Positions 10,650 through 22,285 of a stretch of 64,000 nucleotides of DNA are shown in pieces (positions within the stretch are counted from its first letter, which is position 1; each line of letters begins with the position of its first letter). The stretch comes from Phragmites australis. Its lineage: Eukaryota; Streptophyta; Magnoliopsida; Poales; Poaceae. The notes below the pieces were generated by a model. That model worked only from the letters and a program-made list of their open reading frames with translations, did no database searches and had not been told where the DNA came from. The position numbers and the translations under genes were made by a program. The DNA is taken from assembly GCF_958298935.1 (NCBI RefSeq), contig NC_084931.1, forward strand, positions 15,031,334 to 15,095,333, in the 5' to 3' direction.

Positions 10650-13600
10650 ATGGTCAAGAACGAGCCTTACTCTTCGACCAACTCTGTTATCGAGCACACA
10701 GTCGAGAGTGAGATTAGGTCAAGTACAGAGTTCTGAGCTATAACACTGCTCTCCGATCAATGGTACAGGTATATCCTTTTCTACTCTCCGATTGAGTAAT
10801 TTTCTTCCTCGACCGTAGAGTCGGGGGCTTTACCATATTTCTGTTATACATTTTTTTGCAAAATTTTATCTGGCTCTGCATTAATCACGATAAATAGAAC
10901 CAACAGAGGCATGTGTTGGGTTGATGATAGATAACTATACCTCAGGAGGCATAACGGCACAGAGAATGTACGACATCTCACGCCTAACAGCCAAAAGGAA
11001 TCTGAAGTCCTAGTCTGCCTTGCGTGTGCTCTCTATCGAGTTCAGTTTGTATGCTGATCGAATGCGCAAGTTGATAAAAAAGTTCGCAAAAAATTTGATA
11101 TGCTCTTTTTTTTTCTAGCTCTGTATTAGTCTTTTCCTCACTATTATGGTCTTCTCAAGTACTCGAGGGCCGCACATTTAATAGATTATCTAGTTAAGAT
11201 TTTAGGTGTTGATAGATGCATAATTCTATGGTCTTGAGAACTATGACAACATATATCTATCAGTTATTGCATCTACTTTTGCTCATCCTATTTCATCGAC
11301 AAGGGAATATCAGATAAAAGCATAATAGACTGGCAAAGTGTAGTATTGTTGCGATCATTCTTAGATCATAAAATATGTTCTACAAATGTCAGAGCATAAC
11401 GGACCATCAGTCCGAGGGACTCTCCTCACTATCATCATTAGGTAGACTAAGCCTTAACGAGTCAACAAAAGCGGGAACCACAGGCTGGACACTTTCCACA
11501 AGTTTTATGGCCTCCTCACTAGTACAATTGAACCTGACTGTCACCAATGAGGTATCAATCACGGGGTTATAGCTCTGGAGAATACCTAGCAATGTGGCAG
11601 CACTTGCAAAGGCTGCATGTGACATGAGGTCAAGGATCTTTTCCTTCAGCTCTTGAAGGGCTAGGATAGTAGCATCCCTCTCAACCATCATCGCCTTCTT
11701 TTTAGCTCGAGCGGTGTTCACTTGGTTCCTGAGTCTCTCCCGAACTTGACATTTTCGTTAACCTTCTTCATTGCATCAGCAAGAAGCTTTTCCTTGCTGT
11801 TGCAAGAGGACTCAAGGCCTAAAAAAGGTAAACTGAACAATAATTCTTTGCTAGTCACCCAATAATGGAATCACACACCTGTGATCAAGAACATACTTAC
11901 GTTCAATTTTCTCCCTCTTGGCTTTGAGCTCCTTGTGGTGGTTGACCTCGGCGGCAGCTACCTGATCGCTTGTAGCTTGGAGAAGAGTTTTTATCGCTGC
12001 CCACGGTTCATCAGTCAGAATTGATATTGAATTTTCACTTCCCCTGAGCTGCGGGTCTTCTTCAAGCACGCTCAAGGTAGGATCTCTGATTGGAGCCGAG
12101 GCTGAGTCAACTGGGGAAGTTAGCCCCGGATGAGTGGTCAAGGTGCTGGCAGCCTTGGTTTGTGCCTCAGTCGATAGTCTGCAATCAACAAAATAAGAGA
12201 AGAGGACAAGAAAGGACTGCCTATCGACCAGTCGAGATCAGAATTCAGAACAAACCATTTTGGGATCAGAAAATGCGAAATGATGCTTGACTTTTGCCTT
12301 TTTGTGGTCACCTTTTTTGTTCTTGGTCTGGTAGGAGGAGCCGATGGAGGAAATACACATGGACCAGGCCGAGTCAAGTCATCAATAGCATGCAAAGAAC
12401 CAGATAATAAGAATGCATTATTGAGTGAAAGTATGACCAACTAAAAAGCCATAATTCGATTAATATTACCTCTCTAGTTGAGTCATCAGGCATGACGGTC
12501 CCTCGAGATGGGGATTGCGAGGACGCGCCAGACATCCCCTAAAAAAAGAGCCATCTATGCAACTCGTCATTAATAGAATGATTGAAAGGAAATCGATAAC
12601 TCGAGAAAAGTTACCTTTTCAGCCAGGTCATCAAAATCCACGGTTGCTCAAGGAGGTGATTGGGCTGGTACACTCGCCGTTCCCTAACAAAAGGCCACTC
12701 ATTCAAACCGAATGCATTCAAGTATCTACTTGATAATTTGGAAGGAAATAAGAAGACAACAAGAACTTCAATCAGCATACCCGAGGGCTCCTTCGCTTGT
12801 GCTTGAGAGGGCTCGGATCTGACAACAGATGAGATGACGGGGACAATCTCTTTGATCGAAGAGACCCCTCGACCTTCTCATTGGTCGATCCTTTCCCCTT
12901 GTCAACTACATCGGCAGAAGTAGCACCGTCGAGATCAAAGACCTCGCTTGAAAGGACGTGTTCTTGATAGAAAACTGGAGCCTGTAGTCACACAAACAAG
13001 TCTGAACAAATAGACAATAACAGGTCTTACTGTTCCATTAAGAAAATCCTAACATCTTCTTGAGGATTGGATGAGGAGTAAGGCGCAATGTCACACTTTG
13101 GTGCGTCGGAAGAAAAAAACTTGTTCAGCCGGGTGGTGTCATCTTGTGCAGGCAGGGCTCAAAAAGAAAAGAAAGGTTTACTTGACAAAGCTCGAAGATC
13201 GTAGCCAAACGAAAAGGGCAAAGTGCTAACTAAGCATTACATCTGGCTGCATCCCTAGAAGCATCCTCATCCCCACTGTACTCCCAAGCCAGGCACGATC
13301 GCGCCTTCAGGGGACTTAACCTCTTACTAATGAAGTCTCTGGCCACATGCCACCCAGTAAGGCCAAAATGCCTCAGCATGCCAATCTTGTTGGTGAAGTA
13401 GGTGGTGTGGCTGGACTCTCGATGCTCTTCCATCCAAGAAAAATTTTGGATGGGAAAAAGACCTCTATATCTAAAGGAAAACTGACTGGGTCAGGAATGG
13501 AGACATAAAACCAAAGTTTCTTCCAATCCTTCGACCAAGAGGAGGTTATGGGAACCAAGATATAGGAGTTTCTCATTCCACTCCTCAACTAGAAACCACA

Positions 13601-14330
13601 TCCCCCAACACATTTATTCTCGGTAATCCTCTTCAATTTATAAAAATACTAAAAATATTCAAATTTGGCTCGATGCCAAGGAAAGCCTCACAAAAATGAA
13701 CGGAACACTCAACATAGTGACGGAGTTGGGCTTCAGGTGGTGGAGTTCAATCTGGTATCGATTGAGCACATTGAGCAGAAACTTGGAGGAAGGGATGTTA
13801 AATCCACAACGGAATAAAGACTAAAAAAAACGAACTTGTGCTCGATCTTGCAGGAAGGGAATCTCTCACCCAATGCCGTCCTCTGTTTGACCAGGCTATG
13901 CGATAGCACCACTCTTTTTGCTTCGAGTTCCTCTAGCTAAGACTCATGCATCGCCGAGGGTGTCCAGGCCTCGATCATGAACCACGCCTCGTCATACTGA
14001 TCGGGTGAGGCACCGGCAACTACTACGTCTGACTGCTTCTCGGGCGAGGAGGAAGTCAAAATCATTGAGGAAGAGTTGGGATCCATGGATCTAAACTTTT
14101 TTTTGGTGGTGGTGCATCCCAAGGCAGAGAAAGTTGAGAGGCTTGTGCAGGAAGATTGAAGGCAAAAGACGAAGAATGGTTCCTACAAGTCCGGGTCTTA
14201 CGGGTAAAAAACCGAAAAGTTACCACCGTTTCAACCACTCCCACCTTTGTAACACCTCGATCGGTGCGAAAAAAGAAATGATGACGATGTGCGAAACACC
14301 CTTCTGCCTGCATTAAATGCGCCTATATCC
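10650..14330 (+). mobile_element. Remnant of another Tat-type gypsy element (element C), recognised by its aORF
   Basis: The interval carries a decayed aORF on the minus strand, which implies an element oriented on the plus strand. No gag, pol or clear LTR pair is left. The part at 10650-11400 has no gene and may be the pol-aORF spacer. The part at 14123-14330 lies upstream of the aORF start. Boundaries are the edges of neighbouring recognisable sequence, not observed termini. Confidence 0.5.
11407..14122 (-). pseudogene. Decayed aORF of Tat element C
   Basis: Coding blocks appear in order on the minus strand. 14122-13937 holds an N-terminal piece with a Ser-rich start, then EAWTPSAM. 13588-13230 contains WKKLWFYVSIPDPVSFPLD, which corresponds in position and pattern to the WHRDWFYVDI part of the aORF at 2449-5348. 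12141-11851 and 11721-11407 are a Lys/Glu-rich, coiled-coil-like C-terminal half (EVNHHKELKAKREKIER; ALQELKEKILDLM). The ending PNDDSEESPSD is acidic. The hydrophobic domain expected between the first two blocks falls in 13590-13850, where the frame is broken. Gaps at 12142-13229 could hold introns. Function is unknown in the family. Confidence 0.6.
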
Positions 14331-14804
14331 CCTGTTTCAAATTTCAAAAGGTTTTTTTTAACTCTACTCGAAGTCAGGTGTCAATCAGTTAAGTTCTTTA
14401 AATCTATTTTCTTTGAGTCTTGAGTGCGGTTAGCCACAAGGCACTCAACCCGACTAATCTTCCACTCGATACTTGAGAAAGGATTCATCCATACTCGATT
14501 CTTTCGACCATGAGCCTGATCTACTTTACTCGACTAAGCTTAAACTTGGCAGTACTCGAGTAGGTTCTTATGGAAACCTCTCCTCCGGAGTAGAGCTAGG
14601 AAGCTACTATCGAATATCTGACAATGGGGTATATGCGCGTAAGGAGTACATCATATACTGACAAGGTATATACGACGCATATTCGGTAGCTCCAGATATC
14701 GCGAAACAAAATTAGTGGTACATGATACATCTGGAATCAAGGAAGTACATACTGAGAGGGATTAGATTTGTTACCTGATGCACATTTTCCCAATCTTCCG
14801 AAAG
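14331..14804. other. No gene seen; probable LTR-derived AT-rich sequence
   Basis: The stretch has no convincing frame. The word actcga and its complement recur many times. An imperfect inverted repeat (agctactatcgaatat with atattcggtagct) lies at about 14601-14692. It sits between the aORF remnant and the LTR of the next element and is probably the 3' end of element C, but I cannot place a terminus. Confidence 0.4.
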
Positions 14805-15578
14805 GTAATATGATAAGTCGATTTGTGGAGCTTCGACGTTGATGATCCAATGGCTCCGAATAGAACAAATCGAGAACCCTCGCAACCACTACACTATTAC
14901 TCCATGGTTATCAACTGTGTCAAGACGCGGTTGACCCCGCCAAGGAATCAAGAACACAAGCAAGAGCAGGTAGATGCAATCTGAATGTTGCTAATTACTA
15001 ATGAAGTACTCGAGTTTGGGGTTCAACAAACTGATAAACGGCGAAACTGTCTAAAATAGAATAATCTAAGCTAAACCCAAGCATAAACTATGATGGTTAC
15101 CATATATTTATAGGGGGACATGAGGGGGTCAACCTAGGGTTGTGTAAACATGGAAAAAGGCGTGCACAACCTGGACTCTGACTGCGACATGATTACAAAA
15201 CCCGATAGGGTCCAGAACGGTGATGCAGCACCTTATTCCTTCAACTCTAAATAAAATATAAGGAATATTTGGTCGAGCATAGATCCATTGGAAAGGGCTC
15301 AACATAAGCTTTCCAGCAAGTCCAAGAACACCTAAAACGGACTTTGTATGAGAGAGTTATGCCCGTTTTACTAATGTGGTGTCTTGAGACTCGACCATGA
15401 CCACGACTTCAACTAGAGCTCAGCCTCGAGTCTGAGTAGACTTGGCCTTCAAGGGGTGACATCTGGGTAAGGTTGTAGTGCTTCTCCCACGATGCTAAGC
15501 AATAAAATATCACAAGAATTTAGTAGTAATCCATCCAAGGAAACATGAACAGTGAGAAACGAGTTCACCTGGTGGTCT
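14805..15578 (-). repeat. 3' LTR (probable) of the decayed gypsy element
   Basis: The stretch lies immediately 3' of the polyprotein end on the minus strand and contains a well-formed TATA box (15105-15112). Its left part (14810-15030) is similar, in the same orientation, to the LTR fragment at 34680-34823 plus 38062-38150. Shared phrases include aagtcgatt, gttatcaac, gaacacaagcaaga and gcaatctga. The exact TG and CA termini were not identified. Confidence 0.55.
15105..15112 (-). promoter_or_regulatory. TATA box of the LTR promoter
   Basis: On the minus strand the sequence reads CCCCCTATAAATATATGG. The TATAAATA core is GC-flanked, as usual for LTR promoters, and is positioned inside the LTR so that transcription would run toward the left end of this LTR. 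Confidence 0.65.
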
Positions 15579-15580
15579 AA

Positions 15581-18500
15581 TTATCGTGCACGTGCTCTTG
15601 TAATTGGACCTTGTATGATTTGAGGATTATTGACGGTATTGATCGTATCTGAAGGAGCCATGAGCTCATCATGCTCCCCCTCTTGAATTGGAGTCATCCT
15701 CGAGTCAAGCTCATCTTCTTCTCCCAAGTAGGGCATTAAATCTAAAATGTTAAATGTGGGACTAACCCCAAAATCTATAGATAGGTTCAGTTTATCATTG
15801 ATTATCTCAATTATCTTAAATGGTCCATAAGCTCTAGACATCAACTTTGGTTTTCTTAGTTCTAGAAACCTATCCTTCCTCAAATGCAACCAAACTAAAT
15901 CAACCGGTTCAAATTTTATTTCCTTCCTACCTTTACTTCCTGCAATCCTATTCTTTTCAGTCATGCTGTCTATATTCCCTTTAGTTGTTACATGCAACTT
16001 AACAATAAATTCAACATGTTTCTTAGCATCTAAATTAAGTCTTACAAAAGTAGGCAAAGGTAGTAAATCAATAGGAGCACGGGGATTAAATCCATACACT
16101 ACCTGAAACGGACTTACCTTGGTGGTGGAATGTACCGACCTATTGTAAGCAAATTCAATATGCAGTAAACACTCTTCCTACATCCTCAATTTTTTCTTTA
16201 CAACAGCCTGTAACATGGTCGATAATGTACGTTTGACAACCTCTGTTTGACTGTTGGTATAGTGATGACACGTAGTAGAAAACAGTAGCTTCGTCCCCAA
16301 TTTATTCCAAAGTGATCTCCAAAAGTGACTCAAAAAATTTGTGTCATGATACAAGACGATAGTATTAGGCACTCCATGTAGTCGAACGATTTCCCTGAAA
16401 ACAAATCAGCTATGTTTGTAGCATCATTGCTCTTATAACAAGGTATAAAATGTGCAATTTTAGAAAATCTATCCACAACTACAAATATGCTATCCCTCCC
16501 CCTCATCTTCCTAGGCAGTCCTAAAACAAAATCCATCGAAATATCCTCCCATGTTGCACTAGAAATAGGAAGAAGCATGTAAAGACCATGTGGATTCAAG
16601 CGAGACTTAGCTTTATTGCAAGTAGTGCATCAGGACACATAGCATTCGATATCATGTCTCATCTTTGGCCAAGAGAAGTGGGTGATCAGCACATCTTTAG
16701 TCTTCTTTGCTTCAAAATGTTCCATCAATCCTCCTCCATGCACCTCCTGTAACAACAAAAGACGAACGGAGCGAGCTGGAATGCATAGCTTGTTAACACG
16801 ATATAAAAATCCTTCATTCAGCACATATTTATTCCATGTTTTCCCTTCTTTACAATGTTCGAGCACTTCTTTAAAATCCAAATCAACAACATATAAGTCC
16901 TTAATGGTATCTAAACCAAAAATCTTATGATCAAGTTGAGATAACACGGTATAACGCCTAGAAAGTGCATTAGCAATCACATTGTCCTTTCCTTTCTTAT
17001 GTTTTATGACATATGGAAAAGACTCAATAAATTCTACCCATTTAGCATGTCATTTATTCAATTTAGCTTGACTTCTAATATATTTCAGCGATTCATGATC
17101 AGAATGTATAACAAATTCTTTGGGCCATAGATAATGTTGCCAAGTTTCAAGCACGCGAACTAAATCATACAATTCTTTATCATAGGTAGAATAATTCAGA
17201 CTTGGCCAAATTAATTTCTCACTCAAATAATCAATAGGTTTACCTTCTTGAATTAACACACCTCCAATTCCAATCCCACTAGCATCACATTTAGTTCAAA
17301 GGTCTTACCAAAATCAGGGAGTTGGAGCAATGGAGCATGATGAGCTTCTCTTTCAACAACTTGAATGCTTCTTCTTGAGCAGGTCCCTATTTGAAAAGCA
17401 CTCCTTTCTTCGTCAATTCATTCAATGGAGCAGCAATGGTGCTGAAATCCCGCACAAAGCACCGATAGAAACCCGCAAGACCATGAAAGCTTCTCACTTG
17501 AGTAATAGTCTCAGGGGTTGGCCAGCTCTTTATGGCCTCAATTTTTGCTTCATCCACTTATATTCCCTGTGAAGTAACAATATAGCCAAGAAAAGAGACT
17601 CGATCTGTGCAAAAGATGCACTTTTCGAGGTTACTGAACAAACATGCATCTCTCAAAGCATTAAAAACAGCACGTAGATGATCAAAGTGTGACTCATGTG
17701 ACTTGCTATAAATCAAGATATCATTAAAGTGTACCACCACAAATCTTCCAATGAAAACACGTAAAACTTTGTTCATCAATAGCATGAAAGTACTATGTAC
17801 ATTAGTTAACCCAAAAGGCATTACTAACCACTCAACTTATTTTTAAAAGCAGTCTTCCATTAATCTCCAAGTTTCATCCTAATTTAGTGGTATCCACTTC
17901 GCAAGTCAATTTTAGTGAAAATTGTAGAACCACTCAACTCATTAAGCATATCATCTATCCTAGGGATAGGGTGACGATATCTTATAGTAATATTATTAAT
18001 GGCTCTACAATCAACACACATACGCCAACTACCGTCTTTCTTAGGAACCAAAAGAACAGGAACAATACAAGGACTAAGACTTTCTCGTACGTACCCGTGA
18101 TCCAAAAGGTCTTGGACTTATCGCAGAATTTCCTTAGTCTCTTCTGGTTTGGTCCTATATGCAGCACAGTTTAGCAAAGTTGCTCCTGGAATTAAATCAA
18201 TTTGATGTTCTATCCCTCGAATTGTTGGTAATCCCGGGGGAACTTCAGCTGGAAATACATCCAAAAACTCTTGCAAAAGGTTAGCAACAGCAGGATGCAA
18301 AGAGCTAGATATATTCTTGAGTGAAACTAAGGCCTCTTTGCATATCAAAGCATAGCATGACAGCTTATTAAAATTTTTTCAGTAAGATCAGATTTAGTAG
18401 CAAGCATAACACACCATTTCAGTCTAATTCCATCGGACTTAGAAGTTGTTGATTTCTCCTTTTTGGATGGAAAAACGTTTTCCACTACTTACTAATTTTC

Positions 18501-18856
18501 AGATTCATTCTCAAACTCTTTTCTCTTATTTTCAGCTATCTCTTGTTCACATTTCACAATTTCAGCAGGGTTTAAAGCTAGAAAAGTAATTTTCTTTCCT
18601 TTATGCATACGGGTGTAATTATTACTTCTACCATGATGTGTTGCATCAGTATCAAACTTCCATTGTCGTCCTAACAAAAGTGAACATGCTTGCATGGGTA
18701 CTACATCAAACAGCACAATCATAGTATGAACCAATAGAAAAATGCACCCTAGCTGTTTGCATTACCTTCACCTTACCACTGTCGTTGAACCATTGAATAT
18801 GATAAGGATGAGGATGGCTTCTTGCCAGCAAGGCAAGGTTCTTGATCATATATGAA
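15581..18856 (-). pseudogene. Decayed pol (protease end, RT, RNase H, integrase) of the gypsy element
   Basis: In minus-strand order: protease end with DVVPMQACSLLLGRQW (about 18700-18650). RT follows (about 18350-17560) with [39 protein letters not shown] and an active-site stretch [11 protein letters not shown], where the first Asp of the usual Y-x-D-D reads Asn. RNase H (17259-17050) has [14 protein letters not shown] and [12 protein letters not shown]. Then [14 protein letters not shown], the integrase zinc finger near 16700-16640, SMDFVLGLP with the first catalytic Asp, and [14 protein letters not shown] with the Glu. The second catalytic region reads [11 protein letters not shown]. The tail ends GPITRARAR at 15581. 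Frames are broken repeatedly, for example near 17260-17550. Confidence 0.85.
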
Positions 18857-18861
18857 CTTAC
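18857..18861 (+). other. Target-site duplication CTTAC (left copy)
   Basis: CTTAC precedes TGTGAGG at 18862. The same five bases follow ...ACGTGACA at 30733-30737. A perfect 5-bp duplication around TG...CA ends shows a single insertion event into the protease-coding part of the older gypsy element. Confidence 0.95.
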
Positions 18862-21800
18862 TGTGAGGAACCGTCCAAATAGTATTCTAATTAATCATCA
18901 GGAGGATCATTATTCATAATCACAACCTCGACGATTAACCAGAATACCATTCCGGTAGTCCCGGCACGTGTTTTGTGCCCAGGATCGGAACACATGCCTT
19001 CCAACTCAAATATCACAACACAGTTTAATAGAGAGCAAATAATTAAACTGGATTACCATTATTAAACATGCAACTGCTTCCACAATTTACAACAAAAGAG
19101 GAACAACAACAACTATGCAGCGGAAGAAAAACCTATACAACAAAAGAGTATGGAGCCGTATGCCCTTAGGCTCCATACCAAACGCGCCGGAGTTCGGAGT
19201 AGAAGGTGCTACTCCTGCCCGCCACCCTGATCGGCAGGCACAAAGTAGCCGAACACCGCCTCTTCCTCGCCAACCTGCGGACCTGAAAACAACTTAAGGG
19301 CAGCACCCCTTAGTACGAAGGTACTAGCAAGACTTACACAGTATGAGTATATATATTCTCGACTCCAAGGATCATGCATTTAAAGCTGTAGCAAGGATTA
19401 AGACATGTTTAAGTTCATTAAGCGGTAAGCAACCTAGACTCTAGGTGTAAGCAACTGACTTAACCAACCACCGACTCAAACCCTGCCAACCAACTGATCA
19501 GAACAGATATATGAACAACAAGTGTATAAAAGCAAACCATTCCCACCAAACCACCAACCACATACCCACCAAACCACCCCAATCCAACCATGCCACAACC
19601 CACATCGAAACTCTACGACCAAAACATGGTCGCTCGGTGGAGATAAGCGATAGCGATGCTCATGACCGAGAGCGCGGCAGTTCGAACTGATTATACACCC
19701 TGCAGGGGGATACTCCTGGACCCACACGACACAGGGACCATACGGCTTGTGCCACCCGCTAAGATGCGCACAAGGGGGTACCCGTGACAACCTTTCCCAA
19801 CCAGGCCCAACCATGTGGATCAACCATAGCTCGGCACGGCGGTATTAGAACTACTCCCCGAGCAAACTAATACCGCTAAAAGCCCGGACTCAAACCGGAC
19901 TCACACCATCTATGACGAGGCCCACATGACCACGTCTGCGAAGGTAATCAGCTCGCCTACCATTATATCAGCATGTGGTGAGTAAGGTATGTGCTAAAGC
20001 CGACTACACCGATGATCGGTGCTTAACCGGTGCAAGCGGTCTACGGTGTCCGGGTTCCCTCCCCGAACTGCCTGAGGACTCCTCGTGAGCAGATGACACC
20101 CCTAACACCGCCACACCTCGTCTCAACTCACCACTCACCAAACCGACTCATCATCAACACAACCATAAGTGTGAACAAGTAATAAGTCTTAGGCTCGCGA
20201 CAACGGTGGACGCCGTCGTCGACTTCTACCGGAAAGCCTAAGTACCACTAAGCATAGCGAACTAAAATTAGATCTCGATGACACCACTAGGCTCCTGGGA
20301 ACAACACATGACACGTGACCGAAATGGGAGAATGCATCGGCATAGGTTCTACCCAACTCAGTACCCGACACATGCAATGTATACATAAGCGTAGATAACA
20401 TATTAAATTTTCAAGTAGACACGGTGCAATATGAACGATGCTTGCCTTGCTGCCCTGGATCAGAAAGGTGGGACGCCTCACGATCGCCCACGGCCTCCGG
20501 GATCGACGGATCGGCGTTCACTATAGAGAGCAACGCGTGCAATGTAATGAGCATGTATGAAATGCAACCATATAAGAAAAATATGCTTCACAATACATGA
20601 CAATATTTTTCCCAAATCACACTATCCAAACCAGAATTTTCCAAGTGGTCTCATAAAGTTTTGAGTTCGTACGAATTAACTACGAATTTTACAAGCTATC
20701 AGCTATCAGGAAAGCATGATAAACCGTGCTCGAGGGTGCCCGGGATGAACAGTACTCGCGGGTACCCGGGATAAACAGTACCCGGAGTGCTCGGGATGAA
20801 CAGTACCCGGGGGTGCTCGGGAAGAACGGTACCCGGGGTTGCTCGGGTGAACAGTACCCGGGGTGCTCGGTGAACAGTAAACGGTGTGTTAGCGGACCAG
20901 TACCCGAGGGGATCGATGAACAGTATCCGGGAGTGCTCCAGGTGCTAGGTGAACAGTACCCAGGGGATGAACAGTACTCGGGGTGCTCGGGTGAACAGTA
21001 CCCGGGAGTGCTCGGGTGAACGGTACCCGGGAGTGCTCGGGGGTGAACCGTGCTCGGGTGCTCGGGTGGACAGTGCTCGGGTGCTCGGGGGTGAACAGTG
21101 CTCGCGTGCTCGGGGTGAACCGTGCTCGGGTGCTCGGGGTGAAGAGTGCTCGGGTGCTCGGGTGGACAGTGCTCGGGTGCTCGGAGGTGAACAGTGCTCG
21201 GGGGTGAACAGTGGGTGCTCGGTGAACAGTACCCCCGTGCCTGGGTGACTGTGCTCGGGTGAACAGTATCCGGGGTGCTCGGGTGAACAGTACTTGGGCG
21301 CTACAGTAAAATCAGCCTCGTGCAGCTCCAGAATAGCCGCTATTACGAAGGGAAAAACTAGGCTAAACTAACCTGGGAGTCTCTCTAAATGAAAGGTAAA
21401 AAGGCCTAGAAGGGTGTACAGGGTCTAGACTTTGCTCAACCGTCTAGCAACATGATTCCTAACTCAAATCCACATAAATCCTCATTTGTTCCCAGACTGA
21501 AGAACTTTGCCACCCTAGTTCCAGATTCAAGATCTATCCAACCAAAAATGAGCATACTTGCCATGGGAGCCTAGCAGACTCACCCAAGGTCCTTTGCTGA
21601 GGTTGGTGACCGCCAGTTGAAGGAAGAAACGACGGAAAATGGCTTGGAGAAGAGAGGAAAAACTGCTGCTTCCTTGCTTCACCCAAAGAACACTAAACAA
21701 GTTCAGAACCAGCTCGAATTCCTTCGGGGAAACTGAAAATGAATTGGATGGACGAGTAGTCCTTGAGCTGGTGGTCACGTGAGTACCACATACGTACCTT

Positions 21801-22176
21801 GATCTTGCTCCCAGAGGTAGGGATCCAAAAGGGGAAAAAGGGAGCCTAAGAGAGAGAGTGAGAGACAGCCAACTCCAACTTGCTTCCTCAAAAAGTCTTA
21901 TCTGGTAGAGTGGGTGAGTAGTACGTATGGGCAAGCTTTTTAGGGGGAGAGAGAGTGTTGTTGCCCACCTATAGAGAGATATTTTCCACCTAAGTGGGCC
22001 CCATTTACCTAGAGGAAAGTCCAGACTTGCTTCTAGCTCTTTTATTTTTCTTAGTTTTTCCTTCTCCCACCTCATTGATTCAAAGTGAGGTGCTCCAGTG
22101 ACCCAAACTGGAACATGAAGCTGAAATTGCATGTTTTAGGATTAAAACACACAATTACGGATTTTAGGACGTGACA
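18862..22176 (-). repeat. 3' LTR of the Tekay-type element
   Basis: It runs from TGTGAGGAACC to GGACGTGACA on the plus strand (TGTCACGTCC...GGTTCCTCACA in element sense), with matching ends TGT...ACA. It contains a GC-rich minisatellite at 20726-21305. Short frames at 19115-19297, 19476-19823 and 20189-20401 recur in all three copies of the LTR. One of them is altered by a single-base indel in the other LTR, so they are not convincing genes. Confidence 0.95.
20726..21305. repeat. GC-rich minisatellite in LTR (copy 1, longest)
   Basis: Units of about 24-26 bp are built on gtgctcgggtgaacagtacc with variants (gatgaacagtactcg, gtgaaccgtgctcggg, gtggacagtgctcggg). Roughly two dozen units are present, longer than in the two other LTR copies. 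The array makes spurious frames such as that at 20726-21019. Confidence 0.9.
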
Positions 22177-22194
22177 AACCTCCCCCCCTAAAAA
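22177..22194 (-). promoter_or_regulatory. Polypurine tract of the Tekay element
   Basis: On the minus strand CTTTTTAGGGGGGGAGGTT abuts the TGTCACGTCC start of the 3' LTR with no gap. This is the expected primer for plus-strand DNA synthesis. Confidence 0.9.
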
Positions 22195-22285
22195 GAATCT
22201 CGTCCCGAGATTCAGTACGAGTCGTGGAGAGAACGATGAGCACACTCATGTGAGAGATTCCAAATATACCATATTGCGACATCTT

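Noticed and set aside
19476..19823. A 115-codon minus-strand frame conserved in all three Tekay LTR copies (also 28121-28483 and 35438-35785)
   Set aside because: Conservation follows from LTR homology. A one-base indel in one copy changes the C terminus without any sign of selection, and no motif is present.
20189..20401. A 70-codon minus-strand frame repeated at 28849-29061 and 36155-36367
   Set aside because: LTR sequence with low information content; repetition is due to the LTRs, not to a gene family.
20726..21019. Repetitive frames in the minisatellite that look like a repeat protein
   Set aside because: They are the 24-26 bp GC-rich unit read in frame; other frames are equally open and the array length varies between copies.
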